Shown piece by piece: positions 17,057 to 25,346 of a stretch of 64,000 nt of DNA. Within the stretch, counting starts at the first letter, position 1. Every line of letters starts with the position of its first letter. The DNA is from Nocardia brasiliensis NBRC 14402 (lineage in GTDB: Bacteria > Actinomycetota > Actinomycetes > Mycobacteriales > Mycobacteriaceae), in contig NZ_BAFT02000107.1 of assembly GCF_000308475.2 (NCBI RefSeq), positions 16,458 to 80,457 on the forward strand. Reading direction: 5' to 3'. Position numbers and translations under genes: made by a program. The notes beneath the pieces are model-generated. The model was not told the DNA's origin. It saw only the letters and a list, made by a program, of their open reading frames with translations, and ran no database searches.

Positions 17057-17932
17057 ATGGATTTCCTGACGATTGTGGGCAGCATCTTCGGCTTGGGCGC
17101 GGTGGCGGGCGCGATCGCCACCGCGACGAGCGCCCGGGTGGTCGCGCAGTACGAGAAGGGGTTGGTCTTCCGGTTCGGCCGGGTGATCGCGACGCGAGAT
17201 CCCGGGCTGCGCTTGCTGATTCCGTTCGTGGACCGGATGCAGAAGGTGTCGACCCAGATCGTCACGCTGCCGATTCCCGCGCAGGACGGCATCACTCGGG
17301 ACAACGTGACGGTTCGGGTGGACGCGGTGGTGTACTTCCGGGTGTTCGATCCGGTGCTGGCGGTGGTGGAGGTGCAGAACTATCTGTTCGCCGTCGGCCA
17401 GGTGGCGCAGACCTCGCTGCGTTCGATCATCGGCAAGAGCGACCTGGACAGCCTGCTGTCCAACCGCGAAGAACTGAACAAGGGCCTGGAGATCATGATC
17501 GACAGCCCGGCGCTGGGCTGGGGCGTGCACATCGATCGGGTGGAGATCAAGGATGTCGCACTGCCGGATGCGTTGAAGCGCTCCATGTCCCGCCAGGCCG
17601 AGGCCGAACGCGAACGCCGGGCCCGCGTCATCTCCGCGGAGGGCGAACTACAGGCCTCGCAGATGCTGGCACAGGCGGGCGAGCAGATGTCGCAATCGCC
17701 CGCCTCGCTGCAGCTGCGCCTGCTCGAAACCGTGGTTCAGGTTGCGGCGGAAAAGAATTCGACCCTCGTCCTGCCCTTCCCCGTGGAACTGCTGCGCTTT
17801 CTCGAGCGCAGCACCCCGCCGACCGCGGCTCCCACGACACAACCCGAACCCGACGAACTTCCCGCCCCCGCACCACAGCAAGGATTGAATCCCCCCGACA
17901 ACCCGCCGCCCCCGAAACAAATCGCCCCTTAG
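17057..17932 (+). CDS. SPFH/Band 7 protein (slipin/stomatin-like)
   Basis: 291 residues. One N-terminal membrane segment (FLTIVGSIFGLGAVAGAIAT), then the Band 7 domain (about 27-205) starting ARVVAQYEKGLVFRFGR with DRMQKVSTQIVTLPI and the slipin-typical VEIKDVALPDALKRSMSRQA. A coiled coil (AEAERERRARVISAEGE) follows. Pro-rich tail from residue 245. Such proteins organise membrane microdomains and often pair with an NfeD protease partner, but none is adjacent here. Starts without a clear ribosome site. Confidence 0.92.
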   Translation: MDFLTIVGSIFGLGAVAGAIATATSARVVAQYEKGLVFRFGRVIATRDPGLRLLIPFVDRMQKVSTQIVTLPIPAQDGITRDNVTVRVDAVVYFRVFDPVLAVVEVQNYLFAVGQVAQTSLRSIIGKSDLDSLLSNREELNKGLEIMIDSPALGWGVHIDRVEIKDVALPDALKRSMSRQAEAERERRARVISAEGELQASQMLAQAGEQMSQSPASLQLRLLETVVQVAAEKNSTLVLPFPVELLRFLERSTPPTAAPTTQPEPDELPAPAPQQGLNPPDNPPPPKQIAP

Positions 17933-18027
17933 AAAGTGATGCCGGTGGCGGATACCGATACGGGTACGGCGGACGCTTTTCGAGCGCCGCCGTGCGCCCC
18001 GCATCGGTCAGCCGAAATAGCCGCGGC

Positions 18028-18405
18028 TCAGCACATCATCTTGGCCATCTGATAGATGGCCTTCGACTCCTCGGTGGTCGCCTCGGTCTTGCCGGAGGCC
18101 CGCTTGACGATGTTCTTGACGACCTCGTCCTCGGGCTTACCCGCCTTGATGTCCTTGCAGGTGTCACTCAGCACGGTGGAGATCTTCGCGTCGTCCTTGC
18201 CGTCGGCGAGTTTCGGGAACGCACCGCGGAAGCTGACGACGAACGCGCCCGCCTTCACGTTGTCGACGACCTGGGTGTCGCCGCTCGACTGCGCGGTGGT
18301 GGAAGAAGAGGCGGCATCGGTGGTGGCCTTGTCGTCCCCGCAGCCGGTGAGCAGCAGGGCAAAGAGGGTCGCGCTGGCCGCGAGAGCGGCGGTAGTTCTG
18401 ATCAC
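18028..18405 (-). CDS. Small lipoprotein (DUF732-like)
   Basis: 125 residues. Signal peptide with lipobox LLTGC, so the mature lipoprotein begins at the Cys near residue 22, followed by a Ser/Thr-rich linker. The remaining domain of about 80 residues has two Cys (DTCKDIKAG and the terminal MMC) and a helical character (EDEVVKNIVKRASG, SKAIYQMAKM), consistent with a DUF732-type exported domain. Function unknown. Confidence 0.8.
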   Translation of the reverse strand: MIRTTAALAASATLFALLLTGCGDDKATTDAASSSTTAQSSGDTQVVDNVKAGAFVVSFRGAFPKLADGKDDAKISTVLSDTCKDIKAGKPEDEVVKNIVKRASGKTEATTEESKAIYQMAKMMC

Positions 18406-18435
18406 GGAGCGGGATGCTAGCGGGCCGGAACCAAA

Positions 18436-18466
18436 GTCGCCTCCCGTCCGGTGAACGGGAGGCGAC
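18436..18466 (-). terminator. Hairpin terminator
   Basis: GTCGCCTCCCGT (18436-18447) pairs perfectly with ACGGGAGGCGAC (18455-18466) around a 7-nt loop. It lies 26 bp beyond the stop of the 30-residue minus-strand ORF at 18493, supporting that this ORF is transcribed. It also separates it from the lipoprotein gene's promoter. Confidence 0.7.
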
Positions 18467-18492
18467 AGGGTTGTGGCAGAAGGTTTGTCGCC

Positions 18493-18585
18493 TCAGACCG
18501 GGGAGACGACGAAGACCTGGGCCCAATAGGCTGCCTGGTCCGCGCCGATCAGCGGGGCCAGGTAGTCGAACAAGATCGATGACAT
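18493..18585 (-). CDS. Possible 30-residue small protein
   Basis: ATG 18585 opens a 30-codon frame with natural-looking composition: SSILFDYLAPLIGADQAAYW then AQVFVVSPV. GGGAG lies about 10 nt upstream, and a strong hairpin terminator follows the stop by 26 bp. It is hydrophobic/amphipathic with several aromatics, possibly membrane-associated. No family known. The longer in-frame upstream extension is Arg/Ser-rich and not supported. Confidence 0.45.
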   Translation of the reverse strand: MSSILFDYLAPLIGADQAAYWAQVFVVSPV

Positions 18586-18837
18586 AGCTACGGAACTCCC
18601 AATTGTCGACGTACAGGACATTTCAGAATGTGCGGGCCGAATGTGAGCCACGCTACGGCGGGCAACGTTAGCAGCCACGTCGGCGGCCTGCCCGCCGTGC
18701 CGGGCCGCCATGCCGATGCGCGAGTAACTAGCCGGACCGTGATCGACGTCATAAAGTAGGGGCCGTCGGCTTGGCCCCTCTGCCGGGCCGCGACGTTCTC
18801 TTCACACTTCGAATGCGGGAAAGCAGGTCTCAACTCT

Positions 18838-19170
18838 ATGCGGATTGTTCGCTCACTGGTCGCCGGCGCGTTGATCGCCGGTGCTGCTTCGGTTTTCGCC
18901 ATACTGGGGGCCGGTTCCGCCGGTGCCGTAGCGGTGACGCCGCTGCCGGGCGGGGTGCAGGTCGACCTCAGCCCTGCCGACACGGTCTGGGTCGCCCAGA
19001 ACCGTTTCGGGCAGACCCTCGCCGGTCTGCCCCATCCTTCGGCGCCTTCCTTCGGTCAGGCGCTGGACGCGGCCGCCGCGGTGTCGGCGGCGGTCCCGGG
19101 CGGACATGTCACCTTCACCGTGTACGGGCCGCTCGATTCGTTGAACGGCACCATGCTGGCGTTGCAGTAG
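18838..19170 (+). CDS. Small secreted protein of unknown function
   Basis: 110 residues. Signal peptide MRIVRSLVAGALIAG through AGSAGA, cleavage near residue 30. The mature chain of about 80 residues has no Cys and includes GGVQVDLSPADTVWVAQNRF and a beta-like GGHVTFTVYGPLD. Unrecognised. The stop is 16 bp before the RNB gene start, so the two are probably one operon, though a functional link is unclear. Confidence 0.7.
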   Translation: MRIVRSLVAGALIAGAASVFAILGAGSAGAVAVTPLPGGVQVDLSPADTVWVAQNRFGQTLAGLPHPSAPSFGQALDAAAAVSAAVPGGHVTFTVYGPLDSLNGTMLALQ

Positions 19171-19186
19171 GACTGGCACACCCAGC

Positions 19187-20620
19187 GTGGAATTGCATCA
19201 GCGGATCGTCTCGGCGCCGGTCGACTTCGGCGCCATCCGTTCCGAATTCGGTTTGGCCTCGGCGTACCCCGCCGAGGCCACCGCGGAAGCCCGCGACGCG
19301 TCCGACGCGTTCGCGGGCGACCGGAACGATCGCACCGACATCCCGTTCGTGACGATCGACCCGCCGGGGGCCATGGATCTGGACCAGGCCCTGCACCTGG
19401 AGCGCACCGGCACCGGCTTCCTGCTGCACTACGCCATCGCCGACGTGGGCGCGGTGATCGATCCCGACGGCGCGCTCGCCAAAGAGTCCGGCGCCCGGGG
19501 ACAAACCTTCTATCTGCCCGACGGCACGGTGCCGCTGCATCCGCCGGTGCTGTCCGAGGGCACCGCGAGCCTGCTGCCGCAGCAGCGGCGCCCGGCCGCG
19601 CTGTGGACCATCGAACTCGACGAAAACGCCGAACCGCAACGGTTTTCGGTGCAACGCGCGCTGGTGTGCTCGCGCGCCAGACTCGACTACGCGGGCGTGC
19701 AGGCCGATGCCGACGCGGGCCGCCTGCACCCCTCGATCGCAGCCCTGCCGGAATTCGGCAAGCGGCGCATCGAGGCCGGACTGGCCCGCGGCGCGATCGG
19801 TTTGCGGCTGCCCGCGCAGAGCATCGTCCGGGACGACCGCTCGCCGGGGCACTGGCGGCTGATCGTGGAACCGCGCACCGCCGCCGACGACTGGAATGAG
19901 CAGGTCTCGCTGCTCACCGGGATGTGCGCGGCCCGGATCATGCTCGACGCGGGCGCGCCCGCGCTGCTGCGCACCATGCCGCCGCCCGCCGAATCGGCGA
20001 TCGCGTCCATGCGCCGGACCGCGGCGGCGCTGGGCGTCGCCTGGCCCGAGGCGCAACCGGTCGGGCAGATGCTCGCCGGACTTGACCCGAACACTGCGGC
20101 CGCGCTGGTGCTGATGTCGGAGGCGACCAGCCTGCTGCGCGGCGCGTCCTACACCGTGGTGAACGGCGATACGACCGGCGCGGCCCCGGAAACGTTGCAG
20201 CACAGCGCGATGCACGCGCCGTACGCACACATCACCGCGCCGCTGCGCAGGCTGGTCGACCGCTACGCCACCGAGATCTGCCTGGCTCGCTGCGCGGGAA
20301 CTGAAGTGCCGCAGTGGGTTACCGACGGACTCGCCGACACCGCGGACACCATGCGCCGCAGCGACGCGACCGCGAACAAGGTCGAACGCGCCTGCATCGA
20401 CCTCACCGAGGCGACGCTGCTCGCCGAACGCGCGGGCACGGAGTTCGACGCGGTCGTGGTGCGCGAAGCCAACGGCAACCGCGCCGCCGAGATCTTCATC
20501 GCCGATCCACCCGTGCTCGGCCCCTGTACCGGCGAGCCCCCCGAAGGCGAACAGGTGCGCGTCCGCCTGACCGCCGCCGACCCCACCACCCGCAAGATCG
20601 CCTTCGCCTACGCGCCCTGA
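19187..20620 (+). CDS. RNB-domain 3'-5' exoribonuclease (RNase II family)
   Basis: 477 residues from GTG 19187. The RNB catalytic domain starts near residue 50. The metal-site region reads TIDPPGAMDLDQALHLE with the family's clustered Asp, followed by LLHYAIADVGAVIDPDGAL. Toward the end, the HAPYAHITAPLRRLVDRYA block is typical of RNase R/II. No complete cold-shock or S1 domain is evident, making it the short actinobacterial form. It should degrade single-stranded RNA processively. Shares a transcript with the small secreted protein. A 54-bp-arm inverted repeat starts 40 bp after its stop. Confidence 0.9.
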   Translation: MELHQRIVSAPVDFGAIRSEFGLASAYPAEATAEARDASDAFAGDRNDRTDIPFVTIDPPGAMDLDQALHLERTGTGFLLHYAIADVGAVIDPDGALAKESGARGQTFYLPDGTVPLHPPVLSEGTASLLPQQRRPAALWTIELDENAEPQRFSVQRALVCSRARLDYAGVQADADAGRLHPSIAALPEFGKRRIEAGLARGAIGLRLPAQSIVRDDRSPGHWRLIVEPRTAADDWNEQVSLLTGMCAARIMLDAGAPALLRTMPPPAESAIASMRRTAAALGVAWPEAQPVGQMLAGLDPNTAAALVLMSEATSLLRGASYTVVNGDTTGAAPETLQHSAMHAPYAHITAPLRRLVDRYATEICLARCAGTEVPQWVTDGLADTADTMRRSDATANKVERACIDLTEATLLAERAGTEFDAVVVREANGNRAAEIFIADPPVLGPCTGEPPEGEQVRVRLTAADPTTRKIAFAYAP

Positions 20621-20660
20621 GCGCGGGCCGCACCGTCCGTTGAACGCGGACGGTGCGGGA

Positions 20661-20770
20661 CCGCACCCCTTCTGACTTCGCGCACCCCTTTTGTGTTCCC
20701 GCACCCGATATGGCAGGCCATATCGGGTGCGGGAAGACGGAAAGGGTGCGCGAAGTCAGAAGTAGTGCGG
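20661..20770. repeat. Large inverted repeat with 54-bp arms
   Basis: Arms 20661-20714 and 20717-20770 separated by AG. 48 of 54 positions are complementary, and the inner 17 bp (CCCGCACCCGATATGGC) are perfect. It contains the hexamer-like GCACCCC several times. It lies between convergent genes (RNB and CHAD), so it can act as a bidirectional terminator, but it is far longer than needed and has no T-tract. The remaining 247 bp to the CHAD stop hold no recognised gene. A weakly related sequence is at 31441-31509. Confidence 0.85.
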
Positions 20771-21017
20771 CTGCGTGGCCGGCCGATGCGACCCGTGAGG
20801 ACAGTGCGCGGGGGTCCTCCGATCGTCGTGGTGGACAAGGGTGGGTGCCGACGAAGGGCTCCATCGGGCTTATCCAGCCGTGGCGGCGACGCGCAGTGCG
20901 CCTGACTCGGCCGGCGAGGTGGATGCGGCGGATGTGGCAGGTGTGGCAGGTGTACGCGGTGCGGGGCGACGGGATGCCAATGGCCCGGCTTGCCAGGCAG
21001 CGCGGAGTCGGAACGGG

Positions 21018-21905
21018 CTAGTCGCCGTTGGTAGTCAATGCAGCGGCAGCTTCGGGGTAGCGGCTCAGGGCCTGGCGCGCCGCGGTGTCTTCGGCGCCGG
21101 CGAGGATGCGGTACAGCGCCGGCTCTTCGCCCGCGGCACCGGCGTCGGCGGCGATGCCGTAGAGCGCGTGCTGGGATTCGACGGCGTCGCGGTGGTCGCC
21201 CAGGACGGTCTGCAGCCGTTTGGCGCGGCCGCCGAGGCCGGTCGCCGCGGCGGCCAGCACCTGCTCGGCGGCCTCGCAGGAGTAGCGTAAACGCTTGGCG
21301 CTCTTGCGGATATCGTGCAGCAGCTCAACCCGCTCGTCCGCCGTCACAGCGGTTTCCAGCTGGATCAGCCGTTCGACCCGCTCTCGATCACGTTGCAGCA
21401 CAACACCGAAGAACTCGGCGGCGGACACTTCGGCGCGCCGCGCCCGCAACGGTGGTTCGGTGCGCCAGTGCGTGAGTTCGCCGCGCAGGTCGCGGTAGCG
21501 CGGGCTGTCCAGCGCGAGCAGGACATCGGCGTGCGCGGTGGCGTAGCGCTCCTGCTGGGCGGTGACCAGCCTGGCCGTCACCGGCGCCAGCTCCGCCTCC
21601 GAATGTTCGCCCTGCTGAGCGTGTTTGGTCAGCAGCACCGCGAAACGCTCACCGCGCACCTCGGCGTCGCGGGCCACGCCGAGAACACCGGCCAGCCACT
21701 TGAGCTCCTCGCCCATCGAGGCGGCCGGCTCGCGCTCGAAAAGACTGCGGTAGGACCGCAGTACGCTGCGCAGCCGACGGGTCGCGACCCGCATCTGGTG
21801 CACCGAATCGGGGGCGTCGGCCCGCACATCGGGTTCGGCGGCCAGCAGCCGGTCGACATCGTCGCGTAGTGCCGCGATGATCGCGTTACCGGCTGTGGCC
21901 GTCAT
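21018..21905 (-). CDS. CHAD domain protein
   Basis: 295 residues forming an alpha-helical CHAD (conserved histidine alpha-helical) domain: N-terminal SVHQMRVATRRLRSVLRSYR, with a second copy of the theme at LLHDIRKSAKRLRYSCEA. Conserved His and Arg/Lys residues form a basic channel known in the family to bind inorganic polyphosphate. The usual CYTH (triphosphatase) partner is absent, so this is the stand-alone form. Located just downstream of the prolyl iminopeptidase gene (3 bp), same strand, likely co-transcribed. Confidence 0.9.
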   Translation of the reverse strand: MTATAGNAIIAALRDDVDRLLAAEPDVRADAPDSVHQMRVATRRLRSVLRSYRSLFEREPAASMGEELKWLAGVLGVARDAEVRGERFAVLLTKHAQQGEHSEAELAPVTARLVTAQQERYATAHADVLLALDSPRYRDLRGELTHWRTEPPLRARRAEVSAAEFFGVVLQRDRERVERLIQLETAVTADERVELLHDIRKSAKRLRYSCEAAEQVLAAAATGLGGRAKRLQTVLGDHRDAVESQHALYGIAADAGAAGEEPALYRILAGAEDTAARQALSRYPEAAAALTTNGD

Positions 21906-21908
21906 GGG

Positions 21909-22886
21909 TTACCCCGCCTTCGCGAATCGGTCGGTGGCCTCGACCAGGTGGTGCGTGATGCCTGGTTCGTTCGCCGCGTGGCCCGCGTCGTCCACGATGT
22001 GCAGCTCCGAGTTCGGCAGCGCCTTGTGCAGGTCCCACGCGCTCACCGCGGGGCAGACGATGTCGTGGCGCCCCTGCACGATGACCGTCGGGATATGAGA
22101 AATGGTACCGGCGTCACGGAGTAGCTGGCCCTCTTCGAGGAACCCGCGGTGCTGGAAGTAGTGGTTCTCGATCCGGGCGAACGCCAGCGCGAACCGCGGC
22201 TCGGCGGTCTCGGCGACCCGGTCCGGTTGCGGCAGTAGCGCACTCGTCGCACCCTCCCAGGTGGACCAGGCGATCGCGGCCGCGAGCGCGACCTGTTCGT
22301 CCGGGGAGTGCAGCAGCCGGTGATAGACGGCGACGAGGTCGTCGCCGCGTTCGGCCTCGGGCACCGGCGCGAGGAACTTCTCCCACTCGTCGGGGTACAC
22401 GTAGCCCGCGGCGCCGTTGTAGTACCAGTCGATTTCCTTGCGGCGCAACAGGAATATTCCGCGCAGCACCAGTTCGGTGACTCGCTCCGGGTGGGTCTGG
22501 GCGTAGGCCAGCGCGAGCGTCGAACCCCACGAACCGCCGAACACCTGCCAGCGCTCGATACCGAGATGCGTACGAAGCGCCTCCAGGTCGGCGATCAGAT
22601 GCTGGGTGGTGTTGGTCGCCAGGTCCGCGTTGTCGGCGAGGTGCGGGGTGGATTGTCCGCAACCGCGTTGATCGAGCAGCACGATCCGGTAGGCCGCCGG
22701 ATCGAAGAACTGTCGTTGATACGGCGAGGTGCCGCCGCCGGGCCCGCCGTGCAGGAACACCACCGGTTTGCCGTCGGGGTTGCCGCTGACCTCCCAGTAG
22801 ACCGCCTGGCCGTCACCGACGTCGAGCAGCCCGGTGTCGTACGGCTCGATCTCGGGGTACAGCGTGCGCAGCGTGCTGCCCGCCAT
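21909..22886 (-). CDS. pip: Prolyl iminopeptidase
   Basis: 325 residues. Alpha/beta hydrolase of peptidase family S33: oxyanion motif FLHGGPGGGTSPY, nucleophile elbow FGGSWGSTLALAY, acid in QGRHDIVCP and His in VDDAGHAANE, all at normal spacing and length. It releases N-terminal proline from peptides in the cytosol. The ATG overlaps the TGA of the preceding lipoprotein gene (TGATG), so it is translationally coupled to it and followed by the CHAD gene 3 bp later. Confidence 0.93.
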   Translation of the reverse strand: MAGSTLRTLYPEIEPYDTGLLDVGDGQAVYWEVSGNPDGKPVVFLHGGPGGGTSPYQRQFFDPAAYRIVLLDQRGCGQSTPHLADNADLATNTTQHLIADLEALRTHLGIERWQVFGGSWGSTLALAYAQTHPERVTELVLRGIFLLRRKEIDWYYNGAAGYVYPDEWEKFLAPVPEAERGDDLVAVYHRLLHSPDEQVALAAAIAWSTWEGATSALLPQPDRVAETAEPRFALAFARIENHYFQHRGFLEEGQLLRDAGTISHIPTVIVQGRHDIVCPAVSAWDLHKALPNSELHIVDDAGHAANEPGITHHLVEATDRFAKAG

Positions 22887-23332
22887 CAGAACGCCAGCCC
22901 GGAGGCCAGGTCGGTCAGCTCCAGCGCCTCGATCGCCTGCTTGTGCACGTCGGGGCAGCTCTTGGTGGTGATCCGGTCGATCACGGGCTTGTCGGCCAGC
23001 ACCGCGCCGTTGATGCCGCCGTTGCGCAGCGCCCACTCGTGCACCATCGCGTTGAGGCCGATCCGGCCGAGCGTCGGGCCCTGCACGCGCCAGTTCGACA
23101 GCTCCGGGCGGATCATGTCGCACAGCTGGGACGCGGCGGCGTCGGAGATCTCCGGGGTGCCCGGCTTCGGGGCGGTGCTGCTCGGCTTGCTGGTCGCCGT
23201 CGCGGATCCCGTCGTCGAACCCGAGCTCCCGGTAGGGGCCGGGTTCGACTCGGTTCCGCAGGCGGTCAGTGCTGCGGCGGCGAAAACGCCTGCCAGCAGC
23301 AGCGTGCTGCGTGAGATCCAACGGCTGCGCAT
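22886..23332 (-). CDS. Small lipoprotein, first gene of the pip unit
   Basis: 148 residues. Lipobox AALTAC puts the acylated Cys near residue 24, followed by a Ser/Thr/Gly/Pro-rich linker of about 35 residues. A helical C-terminal domain of about 90 residues (DAAASQLCDMIRPELSNW, HEWALRNGGINGAVLADKP) has two Cys. This composition is common among exported Nocardia/Rhodococcus lipoproteins of unknown function. Overlaps the pip start by 1 nt. Confidence 0.75.
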   Translation of the reverse strand: MRSRWISRSTLLLAGVFAAAALTACGTESNPAPTGSSGSTTGSATATSKPSSTAPKPGTPEISDAAASQLCDMIRPELSNWRVQGPTLGRIGLNAMVHEWALRNGGINGAVLADKPVIDRITTKSCPDVHKQAIEALELTDLASGLAF

Positions 23333-23406
23333 CAAATACCTCTGCTGTTGTCGGCAATGTCCGCCTCGAGTCTGCCATTGATTCGCCGGCAGGGCCCGGA
23401 CCGCGT

Positions 23407-24261
23407 TCAGCGGAAGCTGCTGCGCAACTCGTCCAGCAGGGCTTCGACCGTGCGGGCGAACGGTGCGGCGGAGATGTCGATGGTGCGCCAGGGGTGCAGT
23501 GCGATCAGCGGGGCCAGCCGCTCGGCGAGGGTGATCTCGGTGCGCGAGATGGGACCGCCGCGCCGCCACTGCGCGAAGTATTCGGCCTGGTGTGGGCTGC
23601 GCAGGATCTTGTGCGACAGGAACGGATGGGTGATCACCGCGTCCGCCCAGTCGAAGAGCAGTCCGGTGCCGGCGAACGCGTTGCCGGGGTGCACGTCGTT
23701 GTGTTCGATGCTGAGCCGGTTGTAGTCGCCCAGTTCCGCGGCGGTCTCCGCGATCCGGTCGCCGAGGCCGGGGATGCGCGGCTCGTAGTGCTGGTAGACG
23801 GTGACCAACCGGGCGGGCGGCAGATACGGCGTCCCGGTGGCGCGTAGCTGCTCGATGTGCGGGGTGAGCGACTGCTGTAGTTCGGCGTAGGCCCGGACGA
23901 GCCCGGTCCATTCGGCGGCGGTGTCCGGGGCGACGTCACCCCCGTGCCTGCTGAGCAGCCAGCCGCGATCCGATTGCACCGCAACGGGTTCCAGCGCGCT
24001 GCCCGGGCATAGTCGGGCCAGTAGCTCCAACAGGTGGCCCTCGTGCGCGAAGGCGCGGGCGTTGGCTTTCGCCCAGATCGGACCCGCGCTGGTGGGGATA
24101 CGCACGACCAGCGACCAGGCGCGCCGCCGGGTTTCCATCGGCGCGCCCGTGACAGTCACCCCGTGCTCGGCGAGGACGCCGAACGCCCAATCGGTCAACG
24201 GCTCGATCGACTGTCCGAGCAGTGCGGCGGGCGCCTGCACCACTCGGCCGGTCATCGACAC
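23407..24261 (-). CDS. Aminoglycoside-phosphotransferase-fold protein
   Basis: 284 residues of APH/choline-kinase fold. The catalytic loop is IEHNDVHPGNAFAGT (Asp and Asn of the Brenner-type motif) and the metal Asp is in LLFDWADAVITHPF. The N-lobe Lys may be in PIWAKANARAF. It phosphorylates a small hydroxylated metabolite or drug. Resistance is not implied by sequence, since such housekeeping relatives are common in actinobacteria. The stop is on the same strand as panB, 22 bp from the panB stop's side, so they could be co-transcribed from upstream of panB. Confidence 0.85.
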   Translation of the reverse strand: MSMTGRVVQAPAALLGQSIEPLTDWAFGVLAEHGVTVTGAPMETRRRAWSLVVRIPTSAGPIWAKANARAFAHEGHLLELLARLCPGSALEPVAVQSDRGWLLSRHGGDVAPDTAAEWTGLVRAYAELQQSLTPHIEQLRATGTPYLPPARLVTVYQHYEPRIPGLGDRIAETAAELGDYNRLSIEHNDVHPGNAFAGTGLLFDWADAVITHPFLSHKILRSPHQAEYFAQWRRGGPISRTEITLAERLAPLIALHPWRTIDISAAPFARTVEALLDELRSSFR

Positions 24262-24283
24262 TGCGCTGTTCGTTTCGAGCGGG

Positions 24284-25144
24284 TCAGAAGCTGTGCTCGG
24301 GACCGGGGAAGGTGCCCCGGCGTACCTCGTCCGCGTAATTCGCCGCCGCGGTACGCAATTGGTCGCCGATATCGCCGAATCGCTTGACGAACTTGGCGGT
24401 CTTGCCGCTGGTGTAGCCCGCCATGTCCTGCCAGACCAGCACCTGGGCGTCGGTGTCCGCGCCGGCGCCGATGCCGACGGTCGGGATGGTCAGCTTGCCG
24501 GTGACCTGCGCGGCCAGTTCGGCGGGCACCATCTCCATGACGACCGCGAACGCGCCCGCCTCCTGCACCGCGATGGTGTCGGCGATGAGCTGTTCGGCGC
24601 CGTCGCCGCGGCCCTGCACGCGGAACCCGCCGAGGGTGTTGACGCTCTGCGGGGTGAACCCGATATGCGCCATGACCGGGATGCCCGCCGAAGTGATCAG
24701 CGCGATCTGCTCGGCGACGCGCTCGCCGCCCTCGAACTTCACCGCGTGCGCCTGGCCCTCCTTCATGAACCGGGTCGCGGTGGCCAGGGCCTGCTGCGGC
24801 GAGGATTCGTAGGTGCCGAACGGCAGATCGGCCACCACCAGCGCGTGCGGTGCGCCGCGCACCACGCCGCGGACCAGCGGGAGGAGTTCGTCCACGGTGA
24901 TCGGCACCGTGGTGTCGTAGCCGTAGACGACGTTGGCCGCGGAGTCGCCGACGAGCAGCACGGGAATGCCGGCTTCCTCGAACAGTCGCGCCGAGGAGTA
25001 GTCGTAGGCGGTGAGCATGGACCAGCGCTCGCCGTCGGCCTTCATCTGCTGCAGATGATGCACCCGGGTTTTACGCACGGCCTTCTTCGGCTGGCTGGGC
25101 GCCGCGCCGTAGGCAGGGGTTTCCGAATCGGATACGGACATCAT
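24284..25144 (-). CDS. panB: 3-methyl-2-oxobutanoate hydroxymethyltransferase
   Basis: 286 residues. Ketopantoate hydroxymethyltransferase: transfers a hydroxymethyl group from 5,10-methylene-THF to alpha-ketoisovalerate in pantothenate/CoA synthesis. Visible motifs are MLTAYDYSSARLFEEAGI, the Mg-site LLVGDSAANVVYGYD, VVADLPFGTYESS, MAHIGFTPQSVNTLGG and the C-terminal IPTVGIGAGADTDAQVLVW. The N-terminal 25 residues are a polar extension. Positioned beside the CaeA-like gene as panB is in M. tuberculosis (Rv2225). Confidence 0.96.
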   Translation of the reverse strand: MMSVSDSETPAYGAAPSQPKKAVRKTRVHHLQQMKADGERWSMLTAYDYSSARLFEEAGIPVLLVGDSAANVVYGYDTTVPITVDELLPLVRGVVRGAPHALVVADLPFGTYESSPQQALATATRFMKEGQAHAVKFEGGERVAEQIALITSAGIPVMAHIGFTPQSVNTLGGFRVQGRGDGAEQLIADTIAVQEAGAFAVVMEMVPAELAAQVTGKLTIPTVGIGAGADTDAQVLVWQDMAGYTSGKTAKFVKRFGDIGDQLRTAAANYADEVRRGTFPGPEHSF

Positions 25145-25346
25145 CGTCCCTTTCGTCGCTGTCTCCTCGGGGCCCGTCCGGGTCCCCGGGTTCGTCTGAC
25201 AGCTTCAGTGTGCCAGCTGTGACCGGCCCCGATTAAGGCTTCGGCCCGATGCAATTGGTCACATCACCCGAGGTTGCGGCCCTGACCGCGGCTCGTCGCG
25301 GACGGGCTGTTCGTCGGCGTGCGCCGGGTACTGCCAGTATCAGAGG

